Origin: Paenibacillus sp. An7
GTDB taxonomy: Bacteria > Bacillota > Bacilli > Paenibacillales > Paenibacillaceae
Direction: 5' to 3'
Length of the DNA stretch: 64,000 bases
NCBI RefSeq assembly: GCF_009870785.1
Contig: NZ_WTWX01000002.1
Location: forward strand, 1 to 64,000
The notes beneath the pieces were generated by a model. The model had not been told where the DNA came from. It ran no database searches and worked only from the letters and a program-made list of their open reading frames with translations. Position 1 is the first letter of the stretch; the number at the start of each line of letters is the position of its first letter. This document shows positions 44,857 to 54,782 of this stretch, piece by piece. Position numbers and translations under genes: made by a program.

Positions 44857-46812
44857 TTGAATCCAAACAATCAATCAATACCCAAAACAAGAACTTACAT
44901 CGCACAGCATCTAAAAAAAGCTTTTCGCATCAATAAAGTCCCGGTTCCTTGGGGATCGGCTGTTATTGCGGGGCTTAGCACCGGCATTCCTCTGCTAACT
45001 GGTATCATCTTACATGAACCTGGGCTTGGAATGCTGGCAACAACGGGTGCTTTTGTGAATGTATATATGAGGGATGAAACCGCAAGACAGCGTTTTGTGA
45101 AACTGAGCTGCATTCTGTTAGGGCTTGCTTTCAGTATTATGCTGGGTACCCTTGCGGGCCCTTCGTTACTGGCAAGTGCAGCTGCCATTAGTTTCATTGG
45201 TGCTGCAGCTACTTTTTTGTGTGGAATATCAGGCGTTCTGCTTCCTGCAGGATATATGTTTGTTCTCGTCTGCGGTATGGCAATCAGCCTTCCCGCAGAT
45301 CCAGATTTATTCGCCTATCGGGGGCTGACTGTGCTTCTTGGCGGCATTCCTGCACTCCTATTATGTATGATCCCCCTAGCGTTTCATCGTTATGGGCCAG
45401 AAAAAAGAATGCTCTCTTCCCTGTACCAAAAACTTGCAACGATGCTTGAGTCTTTGAATACGAGCGACTATCCGCTTCTTCGCTTGGAGACGGGGGAACT
45501 TCTTCAACAAACGAAAAAGAAAATTTATCAAAGTATGATTTCTGGACGAAAGGAAAATCGCTCCCTTCAGCAAATCTACGAGATTACAGCGGCTGCGGAT
45601 CAGCTGTTTTGGGCTCTTGTTTCTATCGAAGATCAACAAATATCTATTCCTGCTACCTACCCTCGTATGCTGAGAACGATAGCCCGTACATTGCCTAAAC
45701 GACCTTCAACTTTGACTTTGGATCAGCAAGTTTTTGGCAACATAAAAGAAGAAGATCATTTTCACCCTGCCTTACAGGAAGCATTTGTTTACATGATGGA
45801 TGCGACCGGGAACCCTTCTTCCAAACTCGAGGTGTCCACTCGTTCACTAAAAGAAGCGATTGGCACCAGGTGGAGTATCCGAGGTCTGTATCACTACACA
45901 ACGATTTTCTCTGCCTCAATGAAAATGGGGCTGCTCGTTCTGGTTGCTTATGGAGTGGCGATTATGATCCAGGCACCGCATCCTTCGTGGGTTCCCATAG
46001 GATGTGCTTCTGTCCTGATCGCTGCTACAGCAACGGCCAGTTTTTATCGCGGAATTCAGCTTATGATTGGTACCTGCATAGGAGGATTACTCGCGTCTCT
46101 GCTGCTATTCTTAGAATCCACAGGCTTTGTGATCGTACTGAGTGTTGCTATCATGCAATTCATTATTAAAACGCTGGCTGTCAAGAATTATGCCCTTGCT
46201 GCGGTATTTATAACACCCATCTCTCTTCTGCTCGTATCACTGGCACATCCAGTAGATTTACCGATTTCCTTTGTAAATGTAAGAATTATAGACATTATGC
46301 TTGGTTGTTCTCTTGGTTTAGCCGGGATGCTTGTAATATCACCTCATTCGGCTTCAAAAAGGCTGAATCGGACTTTTGCTGCCGCATTGGATGCCCAAGC
46401 CAAGCTGCTCAAGACTTATGCAAAAAAACACCATAACCAAGAAATAAAAATCTTGTCCAATATCGTACTTCGGTCGCTAAAAAGAACCAGTACCTTATAT
46501 GATCAAGCTTTTAATGAAATTACTCGTCGTCCATACCATGTGGAAGAAGACTTTCCTATCCTGATTCGGATTCAAAAAGCGGGTTATCTTACGATTGATA
46601 CTATTAGGAATGAGCAACTAAAAGAGAAGAAAGAGGAACTACTTGCATGCAGCGAACTGCTGACAGAAATGTCTGCCTATTTTAAAACAGCCCCTAATTC
46701 TTATAAAAGAAGAATAAAATGGAATCAAAACCTTGGTGTTTCTTACTTAATAGAAGACAAATCGATCCCGCTCTTCACGGCAGTTACGGATCTATATCAG
46801 GAGCTTCTGTGA
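44857..46812 (+). CDS. FUSC-family membrane protein (possible aromatic acid or xenobiotic exporter)
   Basis: A 651-residue protein with two membrane bundles (about 35-180 and 345-480) each followed by a soluble helical region, as in the YccS/AaeB/FUSC superfamily. The segment GMLATTGAFVNVYM fits the first conserved FUSC stretch, and SWVPIGCASVLIAATATASFYRG the second. The start is TTG at 44857 behind AAAGAGGTG. It follows the ABC exporter genes by 108 bp, so the three may form an export unit. Substrate unknown. Confidence 0.85.
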   Translation: MNPNNQSIPKTRTYIAQHLKKAFRINKVPVPWGSAVIAGLSTGIPLLTGIILHEPGLGMLATTGAFVNVYMRDETARQRFVKLSCILLGLAFSIMLGTLAGPSLLASAAAISFIGAAATFLCGISGVLLPAGYMFVLVCGMAISLPADPDLFAYRGLTVLLGGIPALLLCMIPLAFHRYGPEKRMLSSLYQKLATMLESLNTSDYPLLRLETGELLQQTKKKIYQSMISGRKENRSLQQIYEITAAADQLFWALVSIEDQQISIPATYPRMLRTIARTLPKRPSTLTLDQQVFGNIKEEDHFHPALQEAFVYMMDATGNPSSKLEVSTRSLKEAIGTRWSIRGLYHYTTIFSASMKMGLLVLVAYGVAIMIQAPHPSWVPIGCASVLIAATATASFYRGIQLMIGTCIGGLLASLLLFLESTGFVIVLSVAIMQFIIKTLAVKNYALAAVFITPISLLLVSLAHPVDLPISFVNVRIIDIMLGCSLGLAGMLVISPHSASKRLNRTFAAALDAQAKLLKTYAKKHHNQEIKILSNIVLRSLKRTSTLYDQAFNEITRRPYHVEEDFPILIRIQKAGYLTIDTIRNEQLKEKKEELLACSELLTEMSAYFKTAPNSYKRRIKWNQNLGVSYLIEDKSIPLFTAVTDLYQELL

Positions 46813-46861
46813 GCAGAGACAAATACGAGTCCAACCCCTTGATGTAAACCCATTGATACAC

Positions 46862-46912
46862 AAAATAAATAATCCCACATCCTCCTTCTAGGATCGTGGG
46901 ATTATTTATTTT
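46862..46912. terminator. Long bidirectional terminator
   Basis: Seventeen bases at 46862-46878 are the exact reverse complement of 46896-46912, and ATCCT/AGGAT extends the stem inside. A/T flanks on both sides let it serve the convergent FUSC and MapP-like genes. Confidence 0.85.
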
Positions 46913-46919
46913 GTTAACT

Positions 46920-47741
46920 TTAGATTTCAACAGCGATACCAAAATGATCTGACACCACAGGGCTACCCTTTCCATTCAGTACGACTTTTGAAGATTGGAC
47001 AGGGATGTTTTGATTCGAAAAGACATAATCGATTCGCAGTTTCTGCTTATTATCTTCCCAACCCGCGATCGCCTTAACAACCGTGAATCCGTCATCTTTT
47101 TGAGTTGCAAGATCATAACAATCATGCCATCCACTCCCTGTCACCAGGGAATATCCTTCGCCCTCAATGTGAGCCGCATTGTTGAAATCTCCCATAATAA
47201 AGGCAGGCAGAGAATGAACATACTTGTCCATCACAGCAAGAGAATATTTCCACTGAGGCTCGAATGGTTCCTCTTCATCATGCCACCAATTATAATGACC
47301 ATTCACGAACCAGGTATCCTTACCGGAGACTTCCGTTTTGATTCCCAGCAGTTTGCGTGTACGGAAGTTGGCATAATCCCGCATATCCGATACGTAAGCA
47401 CCGAACGCTTCCTTAATCGGCGTCTTAGACAGAATAGCCAATCCTTCGTCGTATTTAGCAAATCCAACATGGACAGGTATGTACGTCCAGTAGTATTCGG
47501 TGTGAAGCTGTTTACGAAGGACATAAGCATAATTATCTGCTTTGATAAGCGTATTCTCTTCCGCTTCATGAAAATAGTTCATCTCCGAAGCAGGAAGTGC
47601 TTCTTCCTGCATGGATTGATTGACTTCCTGAAGTGCAATCACATCAAAATCGTGCTCGTTTATAAAATGAGCAAGCTGCTCTATTTTCTCAAGCTGATTT
47701 TCTTCAATCCATGCGTGTGTGTTCAGTGTTAATATTCTCAA
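46920..47741 (-). CDS. mapP: Maltose 6'-phosphate phosphatase (EEP-fold), MapP-like
   Basis: A 273-residue protein of the endonuclease/exonuclease/phosphatase superfamily. Metal-dependent active-site pieces are LTLNTHAW, ALQEVNQ, NGHYNWW, MGDFNNAA and SDHFGI. By fold alone it could be a nuclease or phosphatase. The gene directly follows the PTS transporter gene (7-bp gap) and lies in a locus with maltose phosphorylase and beta-phosphoglucomutase, as for MapP of Enterococcus faecalis. So it most probably removes the phosphate from imported maltose 6'-phosphate. This function is inferred from context plus fold. Confidence 0.78.
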   Translation of the reverse strand: MRILTLNTHAWIEENQLEKIEQLAHFINEHDFDVIALQEVNQSMQEEALPASEMNYFHEAEENTLIKADNYAYVLRKQLHTEYYWTYIPVHVGFAKYDEGLAILSKTPIKEAFGAYVSDMRDYANFRTRKLLGIKTEVSGKDTWFVNGHYNWWHDEEEPFEPQWKYSLAVMDKYVHSLPAFIMGDFNNAAHIEGEGYSLVTGSGWHDCYDLATQKDDGFTVVKAIAGWEDNKQKLRIDYVFSNQNIPVQSSKVVLNGKGSPVVSDHFGIAVEI

Positions 47742-47748
47742 AATTTCA

Positions 47749-49416
47749 TCACCCTAGCTTATCTTGAATATCGGATTTGAGTACATCCGCTTTCGGTCCA
47801 TAGATTGCCTGAATTCCATTATCCTTCTTGATCAGCCCGAGTGCTCCAAGTTTCTTCCATTCCTCTTCATTACCCACGGCATCCACGTTATTCACTGTAA
47901 TCCGCAGACGCGTCATACATGCATCTACATCGACAATATTTTGCGGTCCACCGAGGATATTAATGATTTTAGAAGGAAGATCATCCCCTTCAGCACCTGC
48001 AGCTGATTTTTCAGAAGCAGGTGCTGAACCCGCATCCTCATCTGCTTTATCAGACTCATCATCCGTATAATTCCCAAGTCTGCCCGGTGTAGCCAATTTA
48101 AATTTGCCAATCATAAAGTAAGAAATAAAGTACGATGCTCCAAAGAATACAGCAGTTGTAATAACAAAGTTAATAATATCTGCGACAAGGCCCGCATTAA
48201 TCGATAACGGGATCCGTGTTAATAATTCAATCATACCGAAGGAATGGAGACGCAAATGAATTAAATCTGCCATACCAAATGCAAGACCCGTAATGACTGC
48301 ATACACACCATACAATAATGGTGCAGCAAACATAAACATAAACTCAAGCGGCTCTGTTACCCCTGTCAAAAATACAGCCAAACCTGCGGACAGGAACATT
48401 GATTTATATTTGGAACGTTTATCTTTATCTACACGGCGATACATGGCAAGGGCAATACCCATCAAAATACCGGCTCCTGCGATCATTTGTCCTACTTTAA
48501 AACGTGCAGGAGTAACCGTGGAAATAAGCTGCTGATATGCTGCTGGATCTGTTCCTTGCAAGTTCGCAAGGTCACTTGCCCATGCAAGCCAGAGCGGGTC
48601 TTGTCCAGCCACTGTTCCACCGGCATTCGGTCCAGTTAGTACCGTGTAAATGCCTCCAAGCTCTGTGTAGTTTACTGGAATAGTAAGCATATGATGCAGA
48701 CCGAAAGGTAAAAGGACCCGTTCCAGCGTACCATATAAGAAAGGTGCAATAAACGGTGCTGTATCTCCTGATGCAGCAAGCCACTTACCAAAACTATTAA
48801 TTCCCGTTTGTACGAAAGGCCATACCGCAGACATCACAACGGCAATAATAACAGACCATAGAATGACCACGAAAGGCACAAAACGTTTACCGTTAAAGAA
48901 AGCTAATGCTTCCGGCAGTTTACGATAATTATAATATTTATTAAAGACTACAGCTCCGAGGAAACCAGAAATGATACCGACAAAAACACCCATGTTCAGT
49001 GCTGGTGCACCCAGTATGGAAGTAAAGTAGCCCGATACTAGAATCTCCTGACCGAATAAGGTCGTTGTCGTCGCTCCTTCCTGTGTGAGCATGTCGCTGC
49101 TTACGCCAAGAATCGTTCCTGTCGTAATATTAATTAAGATAAATGCGATCAGTGCAGCAAAAGCTCCGCCTGCACGCTCCTTCGCCCAAGAACCACCAAT
49201 AGCAACTGCAAAGAGAATGTGAAGATTGTTGATAATTCCCCAGCCGAGATTTTCCATAACACCGCCTGCAGTTACCAGGAATGAAAGATCTGCCCCGAAC
49301 ATGGCGATTACTTTACCCAGTGAAATCATAATACCGGCTGCTGGCATAACTGCGACAACCACGAGCAATGCTTTACCAAACTTTTGCCAGAACTCAAAAG
49401 ACAATAATTTTTTCAT
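47749..49416 (-). CDS. malT: PTS maltose/glucose-type transporter, IICB
   Basis: A sugar transporter and phosphotransferase of 555 residues. The N-terminal EIIC domain has about ten membrane segments (PAAGIMISLGKVIAMFG; FGLHHMLTIPV; TGVTEPLEFMFMFAAP), and the C-terminal EIIB domain has the phospho-cysteine C500 in DVDACMTRLR. No IIA domain is fused, so a separate glucose-type IIA must supply phosphate. The start is ATG at 49416 with a GAGGT site; 20 earlier in-frame codons look non-coding. Next to mapP and divergent from the LacI regulator, it probably imports maltose as maltose 6'-phosphate. Confidence 0.88.
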   Translation of the reverse strand: MKKLLSFEFWQKFGKALLVVVAVMPAAGIMISLGKVIAMFGADLSFLVTAGGVMENLGWGIINNLHILFAVAIGGSWAKERAGGAFAALIAFILINITTGTILGVSSDMLTQEGATTTTLFGQEILVSGYFTSILGAPALNMGVFVGIISGFLGAVVFNKYYNYRKLPEALAFFNGKRFVPFVVILWSVIIAVVMSAVWPFVQTGINSFGKWLAASGDTAPFIAPFLYGTLERVLLPFGLHHMLTIPVNYTELGGIYTVLTGPNAGGTVAGQDPLWLAWASDLANLQGTDPAAYQQLISTVTPARFKVGQMIAGAGILMGIALAMYRRVDKDKRSKYKSMFLSAGLAVFLTGVTEPLEFMFMFAAPLLYGVYAVITGLAFGMADLIHLRLHSFGMIELLTRIPLSINAGLVADIINFVITTAVFFGASYFISYFMIGKFKLATPGRLGNYTDDESDKADEDAGSAPASEKSAAGAEGDDLPSKIINILGGPQNIVDVDACMTRLRITVNNVDAVGNEEEWKKLGALGLIKKDNGIQAIYGPKADVLKSDIQDKLG

Positions 49417-49569
49417 AATGAGTACCTCATGTTCTATTATTTCGCAACCTTCACTTGATCCATTATGACTCCCCATTTAGCATAATTGGAATTGATATTG
49501 CATTCAGAAACCCCTTACAAAAGTGTATTACTACAGTTAAAGTACATAAGCTGGATCTAGTGCCCACTC

Positions 49570-49583
49570 CTTAAGCGTTTACA
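49570..49583 (-). promoter_or_regulatory. cre-like site upstream of the PTS gene
   Basis: The plus strand CTTAAGCGTTTACA matches 12 of 14 cre positions. It lies 154 bp upstream of the malT start and would fit glucose repression of malT-mapP. Confidence 0.4.
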
Positions 49584-49623
49584 GTTTGTTTTTCTAGACT
49601 TGTTAGGGATTCATACAGATTTA

Positions 49624-49639
49624 TTGCAACATGGTGCAA
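49624..49639. promoter_or_regulatory. Imperfect LacI-type operator 1 in the malT-malR spacer
   Basis: TTGCAACATGGTGCAA is a dyad with 14 of 16 matching positions. It resembles the sites at 49645 and 50955 and is probably bound by the LacI-type regulator. Confidence 0.45.
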
Positions 49640-49644
49640 TTCAG

Positions 49645-49658
49645 TGCAATCGGTTGCA
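49645..49658. promoter_or_regulatory. LacI-type operator 2 in the malT-malR spacer
   Basis: TGCAATCGGTTGCA is a near-perfect dyad with a CG centre, typical of LacI-family operators. It shares the TGCAA arms with operator 1 and the CGGTTGC half with the malP site. A further half-site TTGCAACC lies at 49688-49695. Confidence 0.55.
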
Positions 49659-49795
49659 AACTTATTATAGATAATATCGCTTTCATTTTGCAACCCTTTT
49701 TTATAAATGTGATTTTGGAGCCTGGTTTTACCGTTGTTCATTTGCCACGGGATGTGTATGATATAACAAAAGAATATAGTAAAGGAGCGTTATCG

Positions 49796-50815
49796 ATGGC
49801 AGTAACCATTAAAGATATAGCAAAGCGGGCGAATGTTGCTACCTCCACCGTATCACGTGTCATACAGGATAGTCCTAAAATCAGCGAAGCAACAAAAGCC
49901 AGAGTAAGGAAAGAAATGAAAGCGCTTGGATACGAACCTAATTTCTCTGCACAAAGCCTGGCTAACAAAAAAACGCAATCGATCGGAATTATCATGCCAG
50001 ATGCAGAAGTTGCTATTTTTCAAAATCCATTCTTTCTAGAGAGTATTCGAGGAATCAGTGAACTTGCGAATGAGAAAAATTTTACGATGGCCATTGTGAC
50101 TGCAAGAAGCGATGAAGAGTTGCTTGATCGTGTCAAAATGATGACCAGAGCCAATCGGGTAGACGGCTTCATTATCCTATACTCCAAATCAGAAGATCCG
50201 GTAGTCGACTATTTTCATAACGAAAAAATTCCTTATACTGTCATCGGTAAACCTCAGCAATACGTAAATGAAACCACTCATGTAGATAATGACAATTTTC
50301 AAGCGGGTAAAGATGTAACAAAATACCTAATAGAGCTTGGTCACAAGCACATTGCTTATGTGGGAGCGGATGTAAGCCGCACGGTTCATAAAGAAAGGGT
50401 TCGCGGGTACAGAGCAGCATTACAAGATTTCGGCCTCATTGCTGATGATTCGTATGTTCTAGACTCCAGTTTTACTAAAGCAGATTTAGATTCACTCTTT
50501 AAACAGCCAGCTCGGCCAACGGCCCTTATTGTCGGCGATGATATGCATGCTCTCCCACTGCAGACGATGCTGAGTCAGCTGGGCTTTTCACTGCCAGAGG
50601 CTTGCTCACTTGTGAGTTTTAATAATCTCCGTATTGCTGAGATGCTGAATCCCCCGCTCACCTCGGTTGACATCGATATTTTCACTCTGGGATATCAAGC
50701 AGCTAAAAGTCTAATAGAGAAAATTCTAGACCCCAAAGAAATGACGAAACATATCATTGTTCCCCACCAAATTGTTGAGCGTGCTTCTTCACAGCGTATA
50801 GCAAACGAAATATAG
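49796..50815 (+). CDS. malR: LacI-family transcriptional regulator of the maltose locus
   Basis: A repressor or activator of 339 residues. The N-terminal HTH with hinge reads TIKDIAKRANVATSTVSRVI, and the periplasmic-binding-like effector domain (about 60-335) follows (SIGIIMPDAE; GHKHIAYVGAD; TALIVGDDMHAL). The start was set at ATG 49796 behind AAAGGAGCG; the 55 upstream in-frame codons run through the operator region. Divergent from the PTS gene and upstream of malP, it probably controls both through GCAACCGGTTGC-like operators. The effector is unknown. Confidence 0.9.
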   Translation: MAVTIKDIAKRANVATSTVSRVIQDSPKISEATKARVRKEMKALGYEPNFSAQSLANKKTQSIGIIMPDAEVAIFQNPFFLESIRGISELANEKNFTMAIVTARSDEELLDRVKMMTRANRVDGFIILYSKSEDPVVDYFHNEKIPYTVIGKPQQYVNETTHVDNDNFQAGKDVTKYLIELGHKHIAYVGADVSRTVHKERVRGYRAALQDFGLIADDSYVLDSSFTKADLDSLFKQPARPTALIVGDDMHALPLQTMLSQLGFSLPEACSLVSFNNLRIAEMLNPPLTSVDIDIFTLGYQAAKSLIEKILDPKEMTKHIIVPHQIVERASSQRIANEI

Positions 50816-50946
50816 TACGGGGACAAGGAAGTTCATAACTTTCTTGCTCAACACACTAAAAGAATGATCGCGCATTTGATTTTACATTAAGTTGCTTATA
50901 TTAAAGTATCCTGTGAATTCAAATACGAGATTATTCTTTTTTTAGG

Positions 50947-50976
50947 TTGACAGGGCAACCGGTTGCACTATATACT
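50947..50976 (+). promoter_or_regulatory. Promoter of malP-pgmB with internal operator
   Basis: TTGACA (50947-50952), 18 bp, TATACT (50971-50976). The spacer contains the operator at 50955-50966. The transcript leader is about 200 nt; no structure was recognised in 50816-50946 apart from a weak hairpin after malR (50829-50851). Confidence 0.7.
50955..50966. promoter_or_regulatory. Perfect LacI-type operator in the malP promoter
   Basis: GCAACCGGTTGC is a perfect 12-bp palindrome with the central CG expected for LacI-family binding. Its position between -35 and -10 predicts repression by occlusion. Confidence 0.7.
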
Positions 50977-51180
50977 GAAAACGCAATCAAATGACAGCAC
51001 TTTCACGATCCAACATCGTACGTTCTTAAAAGCAAATGATCAAGGTTATTCATAAGATACTAGATATGGATTTTGACAAATATAAGAGAAGGCTTTCACA
51101 GTACGATGAGGTATCACAGTTTACCAGTGATTAACTAACACAGGAGTTGTGGAGACTCACACTCTTCAAGGAGGATTATC

Positions 51181-53463
51181 ATGTCATACAAACGTATTTT
51201 TGACACTCATGCCTGGAAACTCACTACAAATACCCTTCATAAGGAAGATCTGCGCCTTCAGGAAAGCATGACTTCCATTGGTAACGGATACATGGGAATG
51301 CGAGGGAATTTTGAAGAAACGTATTCCGGAGATCACCATCAAGGCACCTATATTTCTGGGGTTTGGTATCCTGACAAAACAAAAGTTGGCTGGTGGAAAA
51401 ACGGCTACCCTGAATATTTTGGCAAGGTTATCAATGCTATGAATTTTATCGGAATTCGTGTCCTAATTAATGATCATGAAATCGACACTTATCAAGATAG
51501 AGTTACTGACTTCTATCAAGAATTAGATATGAAAGAAGGAATATTACGCCGCTCCTTCACCGTAAATGAACAGGTGCGCATTGAAACAGAACGTTTTCTC
51601 AGTGCCTCCTTCCTTGAACTATGTCTCATTAAATATAACGTAACCAATCTGACAGATGAGAATATTAAGGTCACTTTGATTCCGTACTTGGACGGAAATA
51701 CGAAAAATGAAGACGCTAACTATGAAGAAACATTCTGGGTGGAAGCAGATCGTAAAATCGGCGAACCTTACATCAGTCTTTCGGCTATGACGAAAGAAAA
51801 TGCTTTTGACATCGAGCGCTTTACCATTAATGCAACGATGGGTATTGTAACTGAACATGCTTTATCTAAGACAACAGAAGAAGCAGGCCTTTATGCAGCG
51901 GCTCATTATGAATATGAAATTCCTTCTGGTGCTTCTGCGGAAATTCAGAAATTTGTCGTGGTGACCACTTCACGTGATATGGAGAAAGAAGAACTGATCT
52001 GGGCAGCGGAACGTCTGATGGCAGATGCGATGAACAAAGGATACAACTTGCTTCAAGAAGAACATATTCAAGAGTGGGCTCGGCGCTGGGAGAAAGCGGA
52101 TATTACTATTGAAGGTGATGTAGAAGCACAGCAAGGAATTCGCTTTAATATCTTCCAGTTATTCTCGACTTACTATGGACATGATGAGCGCCTGAATATC
52201 GGTCCTAAAGGCTTTACAGGTGAAAAATATGGCGGTGCAACTTACTGGGATACTGAAGCTTACGCGGTTCCAATGTATCTAGCACTTGCTGACAAACGTG
52301 TAACTGAAAACTTGCTGCGCTATCGCTTCAATCAACTGGATGGTGCAAAACATAATGCCCGTCAGCAAGGCCTAAAAGGTGCGCTCTACCCGATGGTTAC
52401 CTTCACTGGTGTGGAGTGTCATAATGAATGGGAAATTACGTTTGAAGAGATTCACCGTAACGGAGCGATTGCTTACGCCATTTATAACTATACGAATTAT
52501 ACGGGAGACAAAACGTATCTCCAAAATGAAGGTATTGAAGTATTGACCGAAATCAGCAGATTCTGGGCTGACCGGGTTCATTTTTCAAAACGTCACAATA
52601 AATATATGATTCATGGGGTAACTGGACCTAATGAATATGAGAATAACGTAAATAACAACTGGTACACCAACACGATGGCAACTTGGGTGCTGAAATATAC
52701 GATGGAATGTCTTGCAGATATCGACGAGCAGAGAAAAGAACAGCTGAATATATCTGCTGAGGAACTCGCTCACTGGCAGGATATTGTGGACCGGATGTAC
52801 TTCCCTTACGACGAGGAGCTGGGTGTCCATGTACAGCATGATACCTTCCTTGATAAGGATTTGCGTCCTGTATCCTCCTTGGATAAAGCGGATCTTCCGC
52901 TCAATCAGAAATGGTCATGGGATAAAATCTTGCGTTCTCCATTTATCAAACAAGCGGATGTTCTGCAAGGAATTTATTTCTTCAGCGATGAGTTTACAAT
53001 GGAAGAAAAGAAACGGAACTTTGACTTCTATGAGCCAATGACCGTTCATGAATCTTCTCTCTCCCCTTCTATTCATGCCGTACTTGCTGCTGAACTGAAG
53101 ATGGAAGAAAAAGCAGTTGAGATGTACAAACGTACGGCAAGACTTGATCTTGATAACTATAATAACGACACGGAAGATGGTCTGCATATTACTTCCATGA
53201 CGGGCAGCTGGCTCGCTATTGTACAAGGATTTGCCGGCATGCGTACGCATGGAGAGACGCTGCGCTTCTCCCCATTCCTGCCAAAAGAATGGTCTAGCTA
53301 CAGCTTCCACATCAATTATCGTGAGCGCCTGATTAACGTAAGTGTAGATCAGAACGAAGTGAAGATCGCACTTGTCTCCGGTGCGCCGCTGACGATAGAG
53401 CTTTATGATAAAGAAGTGCTCATTACAAATGAAGAGCCACTCATTACAAAAACCACTTCCTAA
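51181..53463 (+). CDS. malP: Maltose phosphorylase, GH65
   Basis: A cytosolic enzyme of 760 residues that converts maltose and phosphate to glucose and beta-glucose 1-phosphate by inversion. N-terminal beta-sandwich (about 1-270), (alpha/alpha)6 barrel with the acid glutamate in [17 protein letters not shown] (about 481-497), and C-terminal beta-sheet domain. The barrel also shows [13 protein letters not shown] and [19 protein letters not shown]. Length and motifs fit GH65 maltose phosphorylases; kojibiose or nigerose phosphorylase is possible but the PTS/MapP context favours maltose. RBS AAGGAGGAT, followed by pgmB after 24 bp. Confidence 0.93.
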   Translation: MSYKRIFDTHAWKLTTNTLHKEDLRLQESMTSIGNGYMGMRGNFEETYSGDHHQGTYISGVWYPDKTKVGWWKNGYPEYFGKVINAMNFIGIRVLINDHEIDTYQDRVTDFYQELDMKEGILRRSFTVNEQVRIETERFLSASFLELCLIKYNVTNLTDENIKVTLIPYLDGNTKNEDANYEETFWVEADRKIGEPYISLSAMTKENAFDIERFTINATMGIVTEHALSKTTEEAGLYAAAHYEYEIPSGASAEIQKFVVVTTSRDMEKEELIWAAERLMADAMNKGYNLLQEEHIQEWARRWEKADITIEGDVEAQQGIRFNIFQLFSTYYGHDERLNIGPKGFTGEKYGGATYWDTEAYAVPMYLALADKRVTENLLRYRFNQLDGAKHNARQQGLKGALYPMVTFTGVECHNEWEITFEEIHRNGAIAYAIYNYTNYTGDKTYLQNEGIEVLTEISRFWADRVHFSKRHNKYMIHGVTGPNEYENNVNNNWYTNTMATWVLKYTMECLADIDEQRKEQLNISAEELAHWQDIVDRMYFPYDEELGVHVQHDTFLDKDLRPVSSLDKADLPLNQKWSWDKILRSPFIKQADVLQGIYFFSDEFTMEEKKRNFDFYEPMTVHESSLSPSIHAVLAAELKMEEKAVEMYKRTARLDLDNYNNDTEDGLHITSMTGSWLAIVQGFAGMRTHGETLRFSPFLPKEWSSYSFHINYRERLINVSVDQNEVKIALVSGAPLTIELYDKEVLITNEEPLITKTTS

Positions 53464-53487
53464 GTGAATCTGAAAGGTGGAGAAAGA

Positions 53488-54147
53488 ATGAAAGCCGTTA
53501 TTTTCGACCTCGACGGGGTCATTACCGATACAGCAGAATATCATTATCTAGCATGGAAAAGTCTAGCTGATGAATTGAACCTTCCTTTTGATAAGGAATT
53601 TAACGAGAAATTAAAAGGGGTCAGCCGGATGGAATCCCTGGAATTCATCCTGTCCCTAGGTGACGCTGCTTACTCCGATGAAGAGAAAAAAGCACTTGCT
53701 GAAAAGAAAAACGATCTCTATAAAGAAATGATCGCAAAAGTCACACCTGCTGACTTGCTTCCAGGAATTGAAGCGCTGCTAAAAGAGTTACAAGAAGCTG
53801 GCATTGGCACTGCCCTTGCCTCCGCAAGTAAGAATGCACCGTTTATTCTGGATCGTCTGGGAGTTACCCACTATTTCAATCATGTGGTTGATGTGAACTT
53901 GATTAAACAAGGAAAACCGGATCCGGAAATCTTCTTAACGGGTGCTGCTAAACTTGGCGTTCTGCCTGAAGAATGTGTCGGCATTGAAGATGCAGAAGCA
54001 GGGATCGAATCTATTCTCTCTGCTGGTATGTATGCGGTTGGCGTAGGTACCCCTGCTCAGATGCAAAAAGCGGACCTTATTGTTTCATCCACAGCGGAGT
54101 TGTCTCTCTCTTTGTTGAAAGAGAATTTCAAGCAAAAAACAAAGTAA
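53488..54147 (+). CDS. pgmB: Beta-phosphoglucomutase
   Basis: A HAD-family enzyme of 219 residues that converts beta-glucose 1-phosphate to glucose 6-phosphate. The nucleophile D7 and acid/base D9 lie in FDLDGVITDTAEYHYLAW, and the cap domain carries the VSRMESLEFIL segment. ASASKNAP (motif II) and GIEDAEAGIESI (motif IV) complete the HAD core. The start was set at ATG 53488 behind GGTGGAG. Downstream of malP with a strong terminator after it. Confidence 0.95.
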   Translation: MKAVIFDLDGVITDTAEYHYLAWKSLADELNLPFDKEFNEKLKGVSRMESLEFILSLGDAAYSDEEKKALAEKKNDLYKEMIAKVTPADLLPGIEALLKELQEAGIGTALASASKNAPFILDRLGVTHYFNHVVDVNLIKQGKPDPEIFLTGAAKLGVLPEECVGIEDAEAGIESILSAGMYAVGVGTPAQMQKADLIVSSTAELSLSLLKENFKQKTK

Positions 54148-54163
54148 TGTATTGTAGATAAAT

Positions 54164-54220
54164 AAAAGACGCGAGTGAAATGGTCGTTCTTTGCGCCCCG
54201 TTCCACTCGCGTCTTTTTTA
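54164..54220 (+). terminator. Terminator after malP-pgmB
   Basis: AAAAGACGCGAGTG (54164-54177) pairs with CACTCGCGTCTTTT (54204-54217), followed by more T. The long stem and A/T flanks are typical of a strong terminator. Confidence 0.9.
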
Positions 54221-54281
54221 TTTTTTATTTTTATGCTGGCGCTGTTCCTTAATTCCTATTTGGTATACGATGCATGGATAT

Positions 54282-54710
54282 TTATTCTTCCAAGTGACGA
54301 ACAGGGATCCTGTAGAGAACATATTGACCTGTCCACATTTCACTATGTACGATTGCAGAAGCTTCCTTCTCGGTGCTTACTCCACTTTCCTTGCCAAAGA
54401 AATAGCCTGCTCCCTCCTGAGTTTGATACGTCCATCCTTTAGACTTCATGAAAGAAATAACGGCCTCTGCGCCATCACCTTGGTTGCCCTTAAATCCGTA
54501 CCAGCGCTTACCGTCCTCTTCTGTCAAATAGATCAGTTCTTTGGAAGACGGTTCTAATGCTTGAACCGCTTCTTTCTTGCTTATTGCTGAGAAAGGAGCA
54601 GCAGGATAATATGTTTTACTCGAATAAGCAAAAGGCAGGAGGATGATAATCAAAAGAAACGGTAGAAGAAGTAGCATTCTAGTAAAAACTTTGCGTTTTT
54701 TTAGTTTCAT
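54282..54710 (-). CDS. Membrane-anchored protein of unknown function
   Basis: A 142-residue protein with a basic start (KLKKRKVFTR), one membrane segment (about 12-29) and an extracellular domain. The domain contains GKRWYGFKGNQGDGAEAVISFM and ends with a GQYVLYRIPV strand. No family was recognised. It is 72 bp downstream of the DUF4269 gene on the same strand. Confidence 0.7.
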   Translation of the reverse strand: MKLKKRKVFTRMLLLLPFLLIIILLPFAYSSKTYYPAAPFSAISKKEAVQALEPSSKELIYLTEEDGKRWYGFKGNQGDGAEAVISFMKSKGWTYQTQEGAGYFFGKESGVSTEKEASAIVHSEMWTGQYVLYRIPVRHLEE

Positions 54711-54782
54711 GAGCGATCTTCCTTTCTATTATTCATTTAAAAAGAAGTCCCATTATGCCAGTACGAATACCTCCTCTCTCTG

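Noticed and set aside
46995-47732. A 245-codon plus-strand frame opposite the MapP-like gene
   Set aside because: It is antisense to a gene with clear EEP motifs, has no ribosome binding site, and its composition looks non-coding.
52915-53544. A 209-codon minus-strand frame over the malP-pgmB junction
   Set aside because: It overlaps two well-supported enzyme genes and shows no recognisable motif.
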